From Sphingobacterium faecium (GTDB lineage: Bacteria; Bacteroidota; Bacteroidia; Sphingobacteriales; Sphingobacteriaceae), in NCBI RefSeq assembly GCF_003054045.1, contig NZ_QBKH01000006.1, positions 186,001 through 250,000 on the forward strand: a stretch of DNA of 64,000 nucleotides, read 5' to 3'. Under the pieces are notes generated by a model that saw nothing but the letters and a program-made list of their open reading frames with translations, made no database searches and was not told where the DNA came from. Below are positions 24,925 to 33,376 of the stretch, in pieces (the stretch's first letter is position 1; each line of letters begins with the position of its first letter). A program made the translations under genes and the position numbers.

Positions 24925-25162
24925 ATCTGATGTTTTACCGAGGTCGTCATGAAGGCTTACATGTTCCCGCTTTAATTGATAAGTTGACCTCTATGGCACC
25001 ATTAGTAGTTAATGGTGGTTTTTTGTAAGCTAAGATGCTAGGGGGTTTAAAGCGGCTGATCAATGCGCTAATAAATCGTTCGATAATTGAGGTTAAGTCA
25101 TGATTTCAGAGCGGGGTAAACGGTCGCAAAGAAAAAGCCTGCCAAATTGAGAGGAGCGTAAT
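24925..25162 (+). pseudogene. Decayed copy of the enoyl-CoA hydratase 3' end
   Basis: Aligns with the 3' part of the intact hydratase gene (about 23345-23633). Compare GAGGTTAAGTCATGATTT here with GAGGTCAAGTCATGATTT there, and CCAAATTGAGAGGAGCGTAAT with CCAAATTGGAAAGGAGAGTAAT. Frames are broken by stops and indels, and the 5' two-thirds of the gene is absent. It directly abuts the end of the intact membrane-protein gene, just as the intact hydratase abuts the decayed membrane-protein copy. Confidence 0.8.
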
Positions 25163-25164
25163 CC

Positions 25165-25632
25165 TTAAAACATTCTGAAGCTCGGTCTGCTGGTTAATGG
25201 GGAAAATTCCCATGGTATAGACGTGAAGATAATACATATAGCCCAAGCAGTGTAGATAAATATCGTTCTGAATTTAGCTACAGTGCTTGGTGTTTTATGG
25301 GCTTTTATATAACCAATTGTAAATACGATAATGCCAATGGTCATCATGGTGATATGTTCCATGCCAAAAAAGCGTACCTGACGCAATTTGACGGCATCTT
25401 TAAAATTTTCAATAAAGTATTGTACGATTGGGCTATCAAAATAGAGCGTTAATCCTACTGCAAACTGTATGTAAAGTAAAGTTAGCGTTAGGGTCTGAAG
25501 TGCAAAATCATACAGTTTTATTTGATGCTTTTTTTTCCAGCCCATATAGCTGCGCAGTAGCAAAAGAATAAGACAGATGACAATCATCCATCTGGTAGCC
25601 GAGTGCAGGGCAAGGAGAAAATGGTAAAGCAT
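25165..25632 (-). CDS. Small cytochrome-b-like integral membrane protein
   Basis: A 155-residue protein with four predicted membrane helices (about 10-28, 40-63, 92-110, 121-140). Histidines sit near helix ends (LLALHSATRW at the N-terminus, FFGMEHITMM, GYIKAHK), the pattern of small di-heme cytochrome b-like proteins common in Bacteroidota. No enzymatic motif. Heme binding is an inference from those histidines. It is preserved here while its duplicate at 23641-24020 decayed. The upstream CocE-like gene ends 11 nt before its start, so the two may be co-transcribed. Confidence 0.7.
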   Translation of the reverse strand: MLYHFLLALHSATRWMIVICLILLLLRSYMGWKKKHQIKLYDFALQTLTLTLLYIQFAVGLTLYFDSPIVQYFIENFKDAVKLRQVRFFGMEHITMMTIGIIVFTIGYIKAHKTPSTVAKFRTIFIYTAWAICIIFTSIPWEFSPLTSRPSFRMF

Positions 25633-25642
25633 GCTATTATAC

Positions 25643-27502
25643 TTATTTTAAAACTGAAAATTCAATATATGAAGAGTTGTTATGATCGTGAAAAATGCGA
25701 TGTGTGGCTTTTCTGTAGTCACTTGCCGTGGCTTCATAACCTTCAAAAAATTGCTGTGGATTTCGTTCTGCAATTGGAAACCACGTGTTTTGTATCTGTA
25801 TCATGATGCGGTGGCCTTTTTTGAAGGTATGTGCGACATCTGGCATACTGTAGTTGACCGCAGTAACGAAATCTGGTTGCATAGGTTCTGCTTTTTCAAA
25901 TCCATTCCGATATTTTCCCGCCATAATTTCACCACGAACCAGCATTTGGTAGCCATCCATTACTTTATTGTTGAATGAAGGGCTGTTTGCAGGATAAACA
26001 TCAATTAGTTTGACAACATAATCGGCATCTGTTCCAGAGGTGGATACTTTTAAGAAGTTTTTAATAGGCCCTACTATGGTGATATCTTCTGTTAGTGGTT
26101 CTGTTTGATACACCATAACATCAGGTCTAGTTGAAGCGAAACGCTGATCGTCGATCATGTATTCGCGTGTCCTGCTCTCCATAACACCACCTTGATAGGG
26201 TACAGGTTTGTTAGGATCGCTGACGTACTCATCCCATGAATCTGTACGGCCCACTTTTTCAAACCCTAGTTTGCCTTGGGGTTGTAGATACAGTTTTTTA
26301 TCTTCTACATCTTGTGGTGGCCATTTTTCAAATGATTTCCATTGATTGCTTCCGGTTACAAATATATTGGCTTCAGCAGCTTTGAAATCACCTTTTCCCT
26401 TTAAATAGTAATTGAAAAATGGCAATTCAAATTTTTCTTGATAGGTCACACTTGTTTTTTGGTCGAACTGGATGTCACCGAATGAGCTTCCATCACCACG
26501 GACCCATCCGCCATGAAACCAGGGTCCTGCAACTAATATCGAGTTATTCTTTGGGTTCTGTTTTTCTATTGCTTTATAAGTCTCAAATGTTCCGTAGGCA
26601 TCTTCTGCATCGAAAAAGCCACCGACAACCATGACAGCAGGTTTAACATCTGTTAAGTGCGGTAGTATCTCGCGATCTTTCCAGAACTGATCATAATGCG
26701 GATGAGCAAATGCGTCATTCCAAAATTTTACAGAATCGCCAAAATAGGTGTCTTTTAGATCTTTGGCAGTTCCGGCATTCATATAAAATTGATAAACATC
26801 TTTTGAAGGATATTGAAAAGTTTTCGGTGCTTGGTCTGGTGTGATGGGTTTAGGTCTTGGGATTCCAAAACTGGACATAAACTTGAATGCGTCACCTGTG
26901 AATAGTACGCCATTATGATGAAAATCGTCGCCCATATACCAATTCGTAACGGGTGCTTGAGGAGATACTGCTTTTAGAGAAGGGTGTGTTTTAACTAGGC
27001 TTACGGTGGAGTAAAATCCTGGATAGGAAATGCCATACATGCCTGCTTTGCCATTATAGTTTTGGAGATTTTTACTTAGCCATTCTAGTAAATCGTAGGT
27101 GTCCGTGCTTTCGTCAATTTCCTTTTTTCCTTTTTTTAAATTGGTAGGCCTAATATCATCAAATGTTCCTTCACTCATCCATTTGCCACGTACATCTTGA
27201 TAAACAAAAATATAGCCTTCCAGAGTCATTGCTGGAAAATTTCCTAAAGTCTCTTTAAATTTATCTTCGCCATAGGGTCCAACGGTATATGGGGTGCGAT
27301 TTAGTAAAACAGGATACTGCTGGCTTTTATCTTTTGGTGTGTATATGGTCGTAAATAGTTTTACGCCATCACGCATAGGTATTGCAATTTCCTTTTTGTC
27401 ATAATGTGTTTTAACATAGTTCGTTTCGAGTGTTTCTTGTGCCTTTACTTGATGTGTAAAGCTGATGACGAGAACTGAAAAAACGATAAGTGCTTTTTTC
27501 AT
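25643..27502 (-). CDS. CocE/NonD family alpha/beta hydrolase (X-Pro dipeptidyl-peptidase S15-like)
   Basis: A 619-residue exported protein with signal peptide MKKALIVFSVLVISFTHQVKAQ. The catalytic domain has the early segment IPMRDGVKLFTTIYTP, an oxyanion/tyrosine region RTPYTVGPYG, and the nucleophile elbow GISYPG. Asp and His follow in VGGFFDAEDAYG and AGPWFHGGWVRGDGSSFG. The C-terminal jelly-roll domain (about 400-619) includes DADYVVKLIDVYP. Close relatives are alpha-amino acid ester hydrolases and glutaryl-7-ACA acylases, which act on amides or esters of amino acids and beta-lactam side chains. The natural substrate is unknown, probably periplasmic peptides or acyl amino acids. Confidence 0.9.
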   Translation of the reverse strand: MKKALIVFSVLVISFTHQVKAQETLETNYVKTHYDKKEIAIPMRDGVKLFTTIYTPKDKSQQYPVLLNRTPYTVGPYGEDKFKETLGNFPAMTLEGYIFVYQDVRGKWMSEGTFDDIRPTNLKKGKKEIDESTDTYDLLEWLSKNLQNYNGKAGMYGISYPGFYSTVSLVKTHPSLKAVSPQAPVTNWYMGDDFHHNGVLFTGDAFKFMSSFGIPRPKPITPDQAPKTFQYPSKDVYQFYMNAGTAKDLKDTYFGDSVKFWNDAFAHPHYDQFWKDREILPHLTDVKPAVMVVGGFFDAEDAYGTFETYKAIEKQNPKNNSILVAGPWFHGGWVRGDGSSFGDIQFDQKTSVTYQEKFELPFFNYYLKGKGDFKAAEANIFVTGSNQWKSFEKWPPQDVEDKKLYLQPQGKLGFEKVGRTDSWDEYVSDPNKPVPYQGGVMESRTREYMIDDQRFASTRPDVMVYQTEPLTEDITIVGPIKNFLKVSTSGTDADYVVKLIDVYPANSPSFNNKVMDGYQMLVRGEIMAGKYRNGFEKAEPMQPDFVTAVNYSMPDVAHTFKKGHRIMIQIQNTWFPIAERNPQQFFEGYEATASDYRKATHRIFHDHNNSSYIEFSVLK

Positions 27503-27560
27503 GGTATTAGATTAATGTTACGGTAAGACAAGGTAAGGAAAATCTATAAAATAGCGGATT

Positions 27561-27599
27561 AAAAAAACCAGATTAAGGGTTTAGCCTGTCGTCTGGTTT
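27561..27599 (-). terminator. Terminator of the RNA helicase gene
   Basis: AAACCAGA (27566-27573) pairs with TCTGGTTT (27592-27599). On the minus strand the hairpin is followed by a run of seven T. It lies about 45 nt beyond the helicase stop. Confidence 0.6.
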
Positions 27600-27643
27600 G
27601 ATATATGCGTAAAAAATAGTTGATAAAAAAGGATTAAATTGTT

Positions 27644-28948
27644 CTAACTTCTTAGAATTCTGATTTTTTTACCTTTGATTTTACCTAAATTGGAATGTTT
27701 TAATATGGTGCTCACTAACGGACGTTTTACAGCTACAAAAGATTCTCTATCTTTCACTTCGATGATCCCTACATCACTTTTTTCAATTTGGTCTAAGTTG
27801 AGTAAAAAACCGACTAAGTCAATTTTGTTTACTTTATCTTTTTTCCCCGCTGAAAAGTATAAGGTTGCAAATTCAGAGTTTTTTGGTAAATCATATTCTC
27901 CATCTATTTCTTCAATGGCGATATCATCGGCAACATAAGGGTAATCTTCGTCAGGTTTTAAAATGATGAAGACTTCACCTTTGGCTTGCATACGTGCTGT
28001 CCGACCATTTCTGTGCGTAAAATCATCTTCTCGGTAAGGTAGCTGATAGTGGATGATGGCGTCAATCTCAGGGATATCAAGTCCCCGAGCGGCAAGATCC
28101 GTTGTGATCAAAATGTGATTGCTATTGTTTCGGAATTTTAATAATGCCAATTCGCGATCGCTTTGTTCGAGTCCACCATGAAACACGTCATGTATAATAT
28201 CCCTATTTTGCAGTAATTCGCTGATGTGATCGACAGCATCACGATGATTACAAAAAATGAGGACTTTTTGATTTCCTATTTTGCACAGTAATTGAAATAA
28301 AGCTTCCAGCTTTTTATGAATAGGTGCAACAATCTTTTTGATTGTCAATGCTGGAGTGCTTTGGGTATCGTTGAGGAAATTAACTTCTGTAGCAGCAGAT
28401 ATGCCTGTGAAATCAGGTATATCTTTCATTGCGGTAGCAGAGGTTAATATACGTGTTTCTAAGGTTGTTAAATAATCAATAATGAAAGACATCTGTTCTT
28501 GAAAGCCTAACTCGAGCGATTTGTCAAACTCATCCAAAACTAAAGTCTTGATTTGAGTCGGATCAAAATGATTGCGCTCCAGGTGGTATACAATACGACC
28601 TGGTGTACCGATGAGGATCGCAGGAGGATTTTTCAGATTGTTTCTTTCGGTTTTGGTATCGTGACCACCGTAGCAACATGTTATTTTATAACCGGTAGCA
28701 ATTCTTTTTAATACGGATTCGATTTGCAAAGCCAATTCACGAGTCGGGACTAAGATCAAAGATTGTACTTCTGCTGCATCTTTATCTAATGTTTTCATCA
28801 ATGCAAGTGCAAAAGCTAAGGTCTTGCCTGAACCGGTTGGTGAGAGTAGGATGAGATTTTCTTTTTCTTTGAATTTTTCCATTACCTCATTCTGCATTTC
28901 ATTAAGCGAAGAGATGTGGAGTTTTTGTAATATGGCGTCTATTTGCAT
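27644..28948 (-). CDS. DEAD/DEAH-type ATP-dependent RNA helicase (DEFD variant, DbpA-like)
   Basis: A 434-residue protein; ATG at 28948 preferred over an in-frame GTG 5 codons upstream. Motifs in order: Q-motif region SLNEMQNEVM, motif I SPTGSGKT, PTRELALQ, GTPGR, motif II VLDEFDKS, motif III SAT, ARGLDIP and HRNGRTAR. Motif II is Asp-Glu-Phe-Asp, not DEAD. The C-terminal about 70 residues (KVNKIDLVGFLLNLDQI...LGKIKGKKIRILRS) look like a DbpA-type RNA-binding domain, which in E. coli DbpA and B. subtilis YxiN targets 23S rRNA during ribosome assembly. The same role is likely here. Confidence 0.87.
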   Translation of the reverse strand: MQIDAILQKLHISSLNEMQNEVMEKFKEKENLILLSPTGSGKTLAFALALMKTLDKDAAEVQSLILVPTRELALQIESVLKRIATGYKITCCYGGHDTKTERNNLKNPPAILIGTPGRIVYHLERNHFDPTQIKTLVLDEFDKSLELGFQEQMSFIIDYLTTLETRILTSATAMKDIPDFTGISAATEVNFLNDTQSTPALTIKKIVAPIHKKLEALFQLLCKIGNQKVLIFCNHRDAVDHISELLQNRDIIHDVFHGGLEQSDRELALLKFRNNSNHILITTDLAARGLDIPEIDAIIHYQLPYREDDFTHRNGRTARMQAKGEVFIILKPDEDYPYVADDIAIEEIDGEYDLPKNSEFATLYFSAGKKDKVNKIDLVGFLLNLDQIEKSDVGIIEVKDRESFVAVKRPLVSTILKHSNLGKIKGKKIRILRS

Positions 28949-28975
28949 GTTACAAAAGTACACAAAGTATTATAT

Positions 28976-29007
28976 AAAAAAAGATCTGCTAGTAGCAGAC
29001 CTTTTTT
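28976..29007. terminator. Bidirectional terminator between asnA and the helicase gene
   Basis: TCTGCT (28985-28990) pairs with AGCAGA (28994-28999) around a 3-nt loop, with seven A to the left and six T to the right. It lies just after the asnA stop on the minus strand. Confidence 0.7.
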
Positions 29008-29023
29008 ATATTTTGAAATTCAA

Positions 29024-30031
29024 TTATAATAAATGAATCCCTTTCTCTTGGAGGGACTGTTTTTCTTGTTCGTCCCAGATACTGACTTGAACTTCACCGA
29101 TATGTGCTTTTTTTAGCATGAACATACATACTCGGGATTGACCTATTCCACCACCAATGGCTTCTGGTAATTCGTCATTCAAGAGCATTTTGTGAAAAGA
29201 TAATGCTGCTCTTTCGGGGTTATTTCTGATAGCGAGCTGTCTCTCTAAAGCTGTTTTGTCAACACGGACACCCATAGAAGATAGTTCAAAAGCTGTATTC
29301 AAAACAGGGTTCCATACTAAAATATCACCATTTAGACCATTGGTACCGCCCCCATTGTCCGTGCTCCAATCATCATAATCTGCCGCACGTCCATCATGAG
29401 CTTCGCCATTAGATAAAACACCTCCAATACCATAGATAAATACAGCACCATACTCTTTGGCAATTGCATTTTCTCTTTCTTTAGGAGTCAATGTTGGATA
29501 AGTTTGTAATAGCGCCTCGGAAGAAATAAAGGTAATCTCCTCTGGCAGTACTGCTTTAGTATCGGGGTATTGACGCTCCACTTGTTTTTCTGTAAAGCGT
29601 AAGGCATCATATATCTTGAGAACAATATCTTTTAAAAAAGAAAATGTTCTTTGTTCTGAAGAGATTGTTTTTTCCCAGTCCCATTGATCTACGTAGATAG
29701 AATGGATCGGCGTATAGTCTTCATCAGGACGTAGCGCGCGCATATCGGTTAATATACCTTCTCCGACCTCAAGTTCTAGCTCTTTTAACCTTAAACGCTT
29801 CCATTTGGCAAGTGAGTGAACAACAACAGCTTTGCGTTCTTGTAATGCTTTGATCGGGAATGCGACTGGTCTTTCGATGCCGTTTAAATCATCATTTATA
29901 CCTGTACCATCGAGTACAACCAAAGGTGATGAGATAGGAATCAATCCTAAATTATTTCTAAGTTGTTGTGCAAAAGTATCCTTTACAAAACTAATAGCAA
30001 CTTCAGTTTTTAATAACTTTCTTTTATCCAT
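29024..30031 (-). CDS. asnA: Aspartate-ammonia ligase (asparagine synthetase A)
   Basis: A 335-residue cytoplasmic enzyme of standard length (ATG at 30031, MDKRKLLKTEVAISF; the frame is open 6 codons further up). It has the class II aminoacyl-tRNA-synthetase-like fold segments: SPLVVLDGTGINDDLNGIER, VVHSLAKWKRLRL, SIYVDQWDWEK, DYDDWSTDN and the C-terminal ATP-site segment LPEAIGGGIGQSRVCMFML. It makes asparagine from aspartate, ammonia and ATP. A single-gene unit bounded by terminators on both sides. Confidence 0.95.
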   Translation of the reverse strand: MDKRKLLKTEVAISFVKDTFAQQLRNNLGLIPISSPLVVLDGTGINDDLNGIERPVAFPIKALQERKAVVVHSLAKWKRLRLKELELEVGEGILTDMRALRPDEDYTPIHSIYVDQWDWEKTISSEQRTFSFLKDIVLKIYDALRFTEKQVERQYPDTKAVLPEEITFISSEALLQTYPTLTPKERENAIAKEYGAVFIYGIGGVLSNGEAHDGRAADYDDWSTDNGGGTNGLNGDILVWNPVLNTAFELSSMGVRVDKTALERQLAIRNNPERAALSFHKMLLNDELPEAIGGGIGQSRVCMFMLKKAHIGEVQVSIWDEQEKQSLQEKGIHLL

Positions 30032-30255
30032 GAAATGTATATATATCAAAAAATAGCCTCTTGGTTATCTATTTTTTATTTGTATTAGTCGAGAATTTAT
30101 GTGAAGACACGATCAACATAAATTCTATTTTCCCTCAATTTGCATCAAAAATAACAATATTTCAGATATAACAAGGTATTGTTGGGAAATTTATTTGCAA
30201 CTTGAGATATTTTTGATTTGATGGCAAGAATATGCCTATATTGATGATATCTTAT

Positions 30256-30303
30256 AAAAACAAAGAGGTCGTCCTATCATGATAGGACGACCTCTTTGTT
30301 TTT
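30256..30303. terminator. Bidirectional terminator: 48-nt perfect palindrome
   Basis: A perfectly self-complementary 48-nt sequence centred at 30279/30280, core AGAGGTCGTCCTATC / GATAGGACGACCTCT with flanking A5 and T5 runs. It ends 15 nt from the stop of the HesB/IscA-type gene. It is exceptionally long and perfect for a terminator. Confidence 0.8.
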
Positions 30304-30317
30304 TATATGTTTGTTTT

Positions 30318-30644
30318 TTAAACGGAGAAACTTTCACCACAAGCACAAGTTCTGGTGGCATTTGGGTTATGAAATTCAAATCCTTTACCATCTAATCCAT
30401 CCGAATAATCAAGTTCTGTTCCCGCTAGGTATAAGAATGATTTTATATCTAAACATACCTTAACACCTTTATCTTCACAAAACTGATCGCCTTTTTTTTC
30501 TTCGTTATCGAAATGCAGTTTATAGCTTAAGCCTGAACAGCCTCCGCTTTCAACAGCAACACGCACAAAATAACTGCTGTCATATTTTTCAGTACTCATT
30601 ATCTCTTCAATTCGAGATTTTGCTTTGTCTGTAACGGTTACCAT
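30318..30644 (-). CDS. HesB/IscA/ErpA-type iron-sulfur cluster assembly protein
   Basis: A 108-residue A-type carrier protein. The three conserved cysteines are present: ESGGCSGLSY (first) and TCACGESF (second and third, CxC) near the C-terminus. A-type carriers hold Fe or Fe-S intermediates and deliver them to apoproteins. It lies 91 nt after a cysteine desulfurase gene on the same strand, consistent with joint use. Assignment to IscA, SufA or ErpA cannot be made from sequence alone. Confidence 0.92.
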   Translation of the reverse strand: MVTVTDKAKSRIEEIMSTEKYDSSYFVRVAVESGGCSGLSYKLHFDNEEKKGDQFCEDKGVKVCLDIKSFLYLAGTELDYSDGLDGKGFEFHNPNATRTCACGESFSV

Positions 30645-30735
30645 ATTGCTGAATTATTATATTTAATATTGAATATTACAAATTACGATAACTTCTTTTT
30701 TAATTCCAATATAAATCTGTTCGCAAATGTAATAA

Positions 30736-31908
30736 TTAAGTAATAAGACCAGCTTGAAAGAGTTGCCAGATTGGAGAGTGTTCTCTAATTTTTTTTACTG
30801 CTGCTGTTATTAAGATAATGGTGGTGTAGATTTCTTGTTTTGTTGTCAATCGACTTAGGCTGAATCTTACTGTTGCTAATGCATCTTCTTTTGAAATACC
30901 CATAGCGAGCAGTACATGCGAGGGGTCTCTGGTGCCGCTCACACATGCAGAGCCTGAAGACAAGGCGAGTTGCGGGCAATGGGTCATAAGTTCACTCGCT
31001 AATATATGTCTGAAACAGATCGATGTCGTATTGGGCAGTCGTGAAACTTCTTTTGCATGGATATATACTTCAGGTATTGCGCTTAAAGCATTTTCTAGAT
31101 CATTTCTCAATTGCATGATCGCATCATCATGTGGTATATGTACCATTGCTGCTCCTAAGCCAACGATGTTGGGAACATTGTATGTTCCTGCTCGAAACCC
31201 ATGCTCTTGTCCTCCGCCCGCGATTAATGCACTTATTTGTATCGGTTTGCTTTTACGACGAATAAATAGTGCTCCGATGCCTTTGGGACCGTGCAGCTTG
31301 TGCGCGCTTAAACACAATATATCAATAGGGGTTTGGGCAAGATCGAGTTGGAATTTTCCGATGTATTGTGTTGCATCACAAAAATATAGACAATCTTTCC
31401 TGTTGCAGATGGCTGAAATTTCATCAATCGGGTGTATATAGCCTGTTTCATTGTTTGCGGCCATGATGCATACTAATATAGTCTGTGGCGTTATATGCTT
31501 TTCTAACATACTAAGATCTATTTTTCCGGTGTGGTCTACCTCTAGATAGGTGACTAAAGCGCCTTCTTTTTCAAGATCTTGTAAGGTCGTCAAAACAGCT
31601 TTATGCTCTGTCTTAACGGTGATGATATGTTTTCCTTTGGATTGATAGTTTTTATAGATTCCCTTTAGCACCGTATTGATAGATTCGGTTGCGCCTGAAT
31701 TGAAAAAAACTTCTTTTGTTTGGCAATTGAGCGCTTGGGCAACTTGAATGCGGGCTTTTTCAACAGCAGCGTTGGCTTCGCGTCCCATACTGTGATACAG
31801 GCTGGATGCGTTTGCATAATTATGGATGAAATAGGGTACCATGGTCTCCCATACATCATCCATAATTCTAGTAGTAGCATTATTATCAAGATAAATCAAA
31901 TCCTTCAT
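30736..31908 (-). CDS. Cysteine desulfurase (NifS/IscS family)
   Basis: A 390-residue PLP enzyme. N-terminus IYLDNNATTRI, PLP-lysine segment SAHKLHGPKGIGALFIR, GGGQEHGFRAGTYNVPNI, and the catalytic-cysteine loop SSGSACVSG near residue 325. It removes sulfur from cysteine for Fe-S clusters and other thio-cofactors. The neighbouring A-type carrier supports an Fe-S role. It follows the DUF983 gene by 25 nt, so AraC-DUF983-NifS-HesB may form one leftward transcript. No scaffold (IscU/SufU) or SufBCD genes are nearby. Confidence 0.92.
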   Translation of the reverse strand: MKDLIYLDNNATTRIMDDVWETMVPYFIHNYANASSLYHSMGREANAAVEKARIQVAQALNCQTKEVFFNSGATESINTVLKGIYKNYQSKGKHIITVKTEHKAVLTTLQDLEKEGALVTYLEVDHTGKIDLSMLEKHITPQTILVCIMAANNETGYIHPIDEISAICNRKDCLYFCDATQYIGKFQLDLAQTPIDILCLSAHKLHGPKGIGALFIRRKSKPIQISALIAGGGQEHGFRAGTYNVPNIVGLGAAMVHIPHDDAIMQLRNDLENALSAIPEVYIHAKEVSRLPNTTSICFRHILASELMTHCPQLALSSGSACVSGTRDPSHVLLAMGISKEDALATVRFSLSRLTTKQEIYTTIILITAAVKKIREHSPIWQLFQAGLIT

Positions 31909-31933
31909 GATATAAAGGTAGAAATTATCTTGT

Positions 31934-32368
31934 TTATAAAGTCCTTGACGTCGGATTGATTTCTTTTTGTTTGATGTTGGGATTGTAATTTAATCCTGGA
32001 CTCAACCAATACATCAATACAACTCTCGAATATCGGTAATTGAAAGGGCTTAGTATAAAAACTGTTAATAGGGCTACAATCGAGTATAGCCAAAATGAAT
32101 TGTCATTGCCGGTTATCACATAGGCAGCAACACAAGCTGTAATCATTTCAGCTACTGTAAATGCATAACTAACAAACATCGATACATAAAAATAACCAGG
32201 TTCACGTTCGTAACGTAGACCACAGTAATCACAATGCGTATTCATTTTTTGAGTTTTAAAACCGTAAGTATTCCCAGTGAATATTTTACCTTTTCTACAA
32301 CGAGGGCACAATGCTTTGCTGGCGGCTTTAAATTCTGATAATTCGTAGGTAGTTTCCTGCTCTTTCAT
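31934..32368 (-). CDS. DUF983 membrane protein
   Basis: A 144-residue protein. An N-terminal zinc ribbon (CPRCRKGKIF at about 18-27 and HCDYCGLRYEREPGYF after it) is followed by two or more membrane helices (about 58-78 and 84-108). This matches DUF983, a family widespread in Bacteroidota and Alphaproteobacteria with no established function. It starts 2 nt after the AraC gene ends, so the two are coupled. Confidence 0.85.
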   Translation of the reverse strand: MKEQETTYELSEFKAASKALCPRCRKGKIFTGNTYGFKTQKMNTHCDYCGLRYEREPGYFYVSMFVSYAFTVAEMITACVAAYVITGNDNSFWLYSIVALLTVFILSPFNYRYSRVVLMYWLSPGLNYNPNIKQKEINPTSRTL

Positions 32369-32370
32369 AT

Positions 32371-33240
32371 CTAACTGTTGTTTTTTCTGAATTCATCGGG
32401 TGTTAATCCAGTAGCTTTTTTAAAAAATTTAGTAAAATAAGAGTTGTCATTAAAATTCAACTCGATGGCGATCTCATTAATATTGAGATTTTTATTGACC
32501 AATAACCTTTTTGCTTCAAGTAATACACGCTCCCTGATTATCTCTCCTGCGGCACTTCCAATGTAAGACTTGCAAATGGCGTTCAAATGATTGGGAGTAA
32601 TAAATAATTGTTCTGCATATGCTTTTGGCAATCTGATTTCTTTAAAATTTTTTTCCACTAATCGTTGATAATTATGGAAAATGGTGTAATTATAAGGATT
32701 ACTTGTTTTTTCTGTTTTTGTGCCATGCCATGACTCAATCCAAAGTAAGAGTTGCAGCAGGCTCACACGAATTAAATCTGTAGCAATTGGATTTTTACTC
32801 GTTTCGTAAAATGCTTCAAACATAGTTAAGGCATCTTGTTGATAAGTGTCTGGTATAGTAAAAACAATCTGATCGTTTTGACCACTTAAAAACGAGAAAC
32901 GATTTAAGTAATCAGTCCTTAATAAAAAGGATTGAAAATATTCTGGATCAAAATTGACAACAAAGCCTTTTTCGTCCCCATTGAAATTCCAAGTATGGAC
33001 TTGCCCTGGTGCCATAAAGTAGATTTGATAGGGTTCTATTTCATGTTTTTCAAAATCGATCAAATGATTTCCTGAGCCTTTCGTAAACAGCACAAAATGG
33101 TAGAAATTGTGTTTATGCGGAAATACCATATTGTGATGTTTTGCGATATAATCAGCAAGATGATCTACAAATAACAGACTGCTCGAATCATTGTTGATGG
33201 AACAGTTGTCTAATACGGGTATGGTACTTTTCTTTATCAC
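32371..33240 (-). CDS. AraC-family transcriptional regulator with cupin sensor domain
   Basis: A 289-residue protein starting at GTG (33240), since no upstream ATG exists before a stop. The N-terminal cupin-type domain (about 30-140) contains HKHNFYHFVLFTKGSGNHLI and IYFMAPGQVHTWNF. The C-terminal HTH pair (about 190-289) includes LFITPNHLNAICKSYIG and IAIELNFNDNSYFTKFFKK. The cupin type usually senses a small sugar or aromatic ligand. Target genes are unknown; the coupled DUF983 gene or the divergent MscS gene are nearest. Confidence 0.85.
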   Translation of the reverse strand: MIKKSTIPVLDNCSINNDSSSLLFVDHLADYIAKHHNMVFPHKHNFYHFVLFTKGSGNHLIDFEKHEIEPYQIYFMAPGQVHTWNFNGDEKGFVVNFDPEYFQSFLLRTDYLNRFSFLSGQNDQIVFTIPDTYQQDALTMFEAFYETSKNPIATDLIRVSLLQLLLWIESWHGTKTEKTSNPYNYTIFHNYQRLVEKNFKEIRLPKAYAEQLFITPNHLNAICKSYIGSAAGEIIRERVLLEAKRLLVNKNLNINEIAIELNFNDNSYFTKFFKKATGLTPDEFRKNNS

Positions 33241-33376
33241 ACTACAAATTTACTTCAAATATAATATATGCGACTGATTTAATTATCGATTTAATGGTGT
33301 TTTTCAACGATTGATAAATTTATTGTCAATTTGTGACCCAATTGTTATATTTATAGGAAACAAAAGCAGATTACAC

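Noticed and set aside
30932..31441. Plus-strand 169-codon open frame
   Set aside because: Antisense to the cysteine desulfurase gene, which has all family motifs; no start context or homology features.
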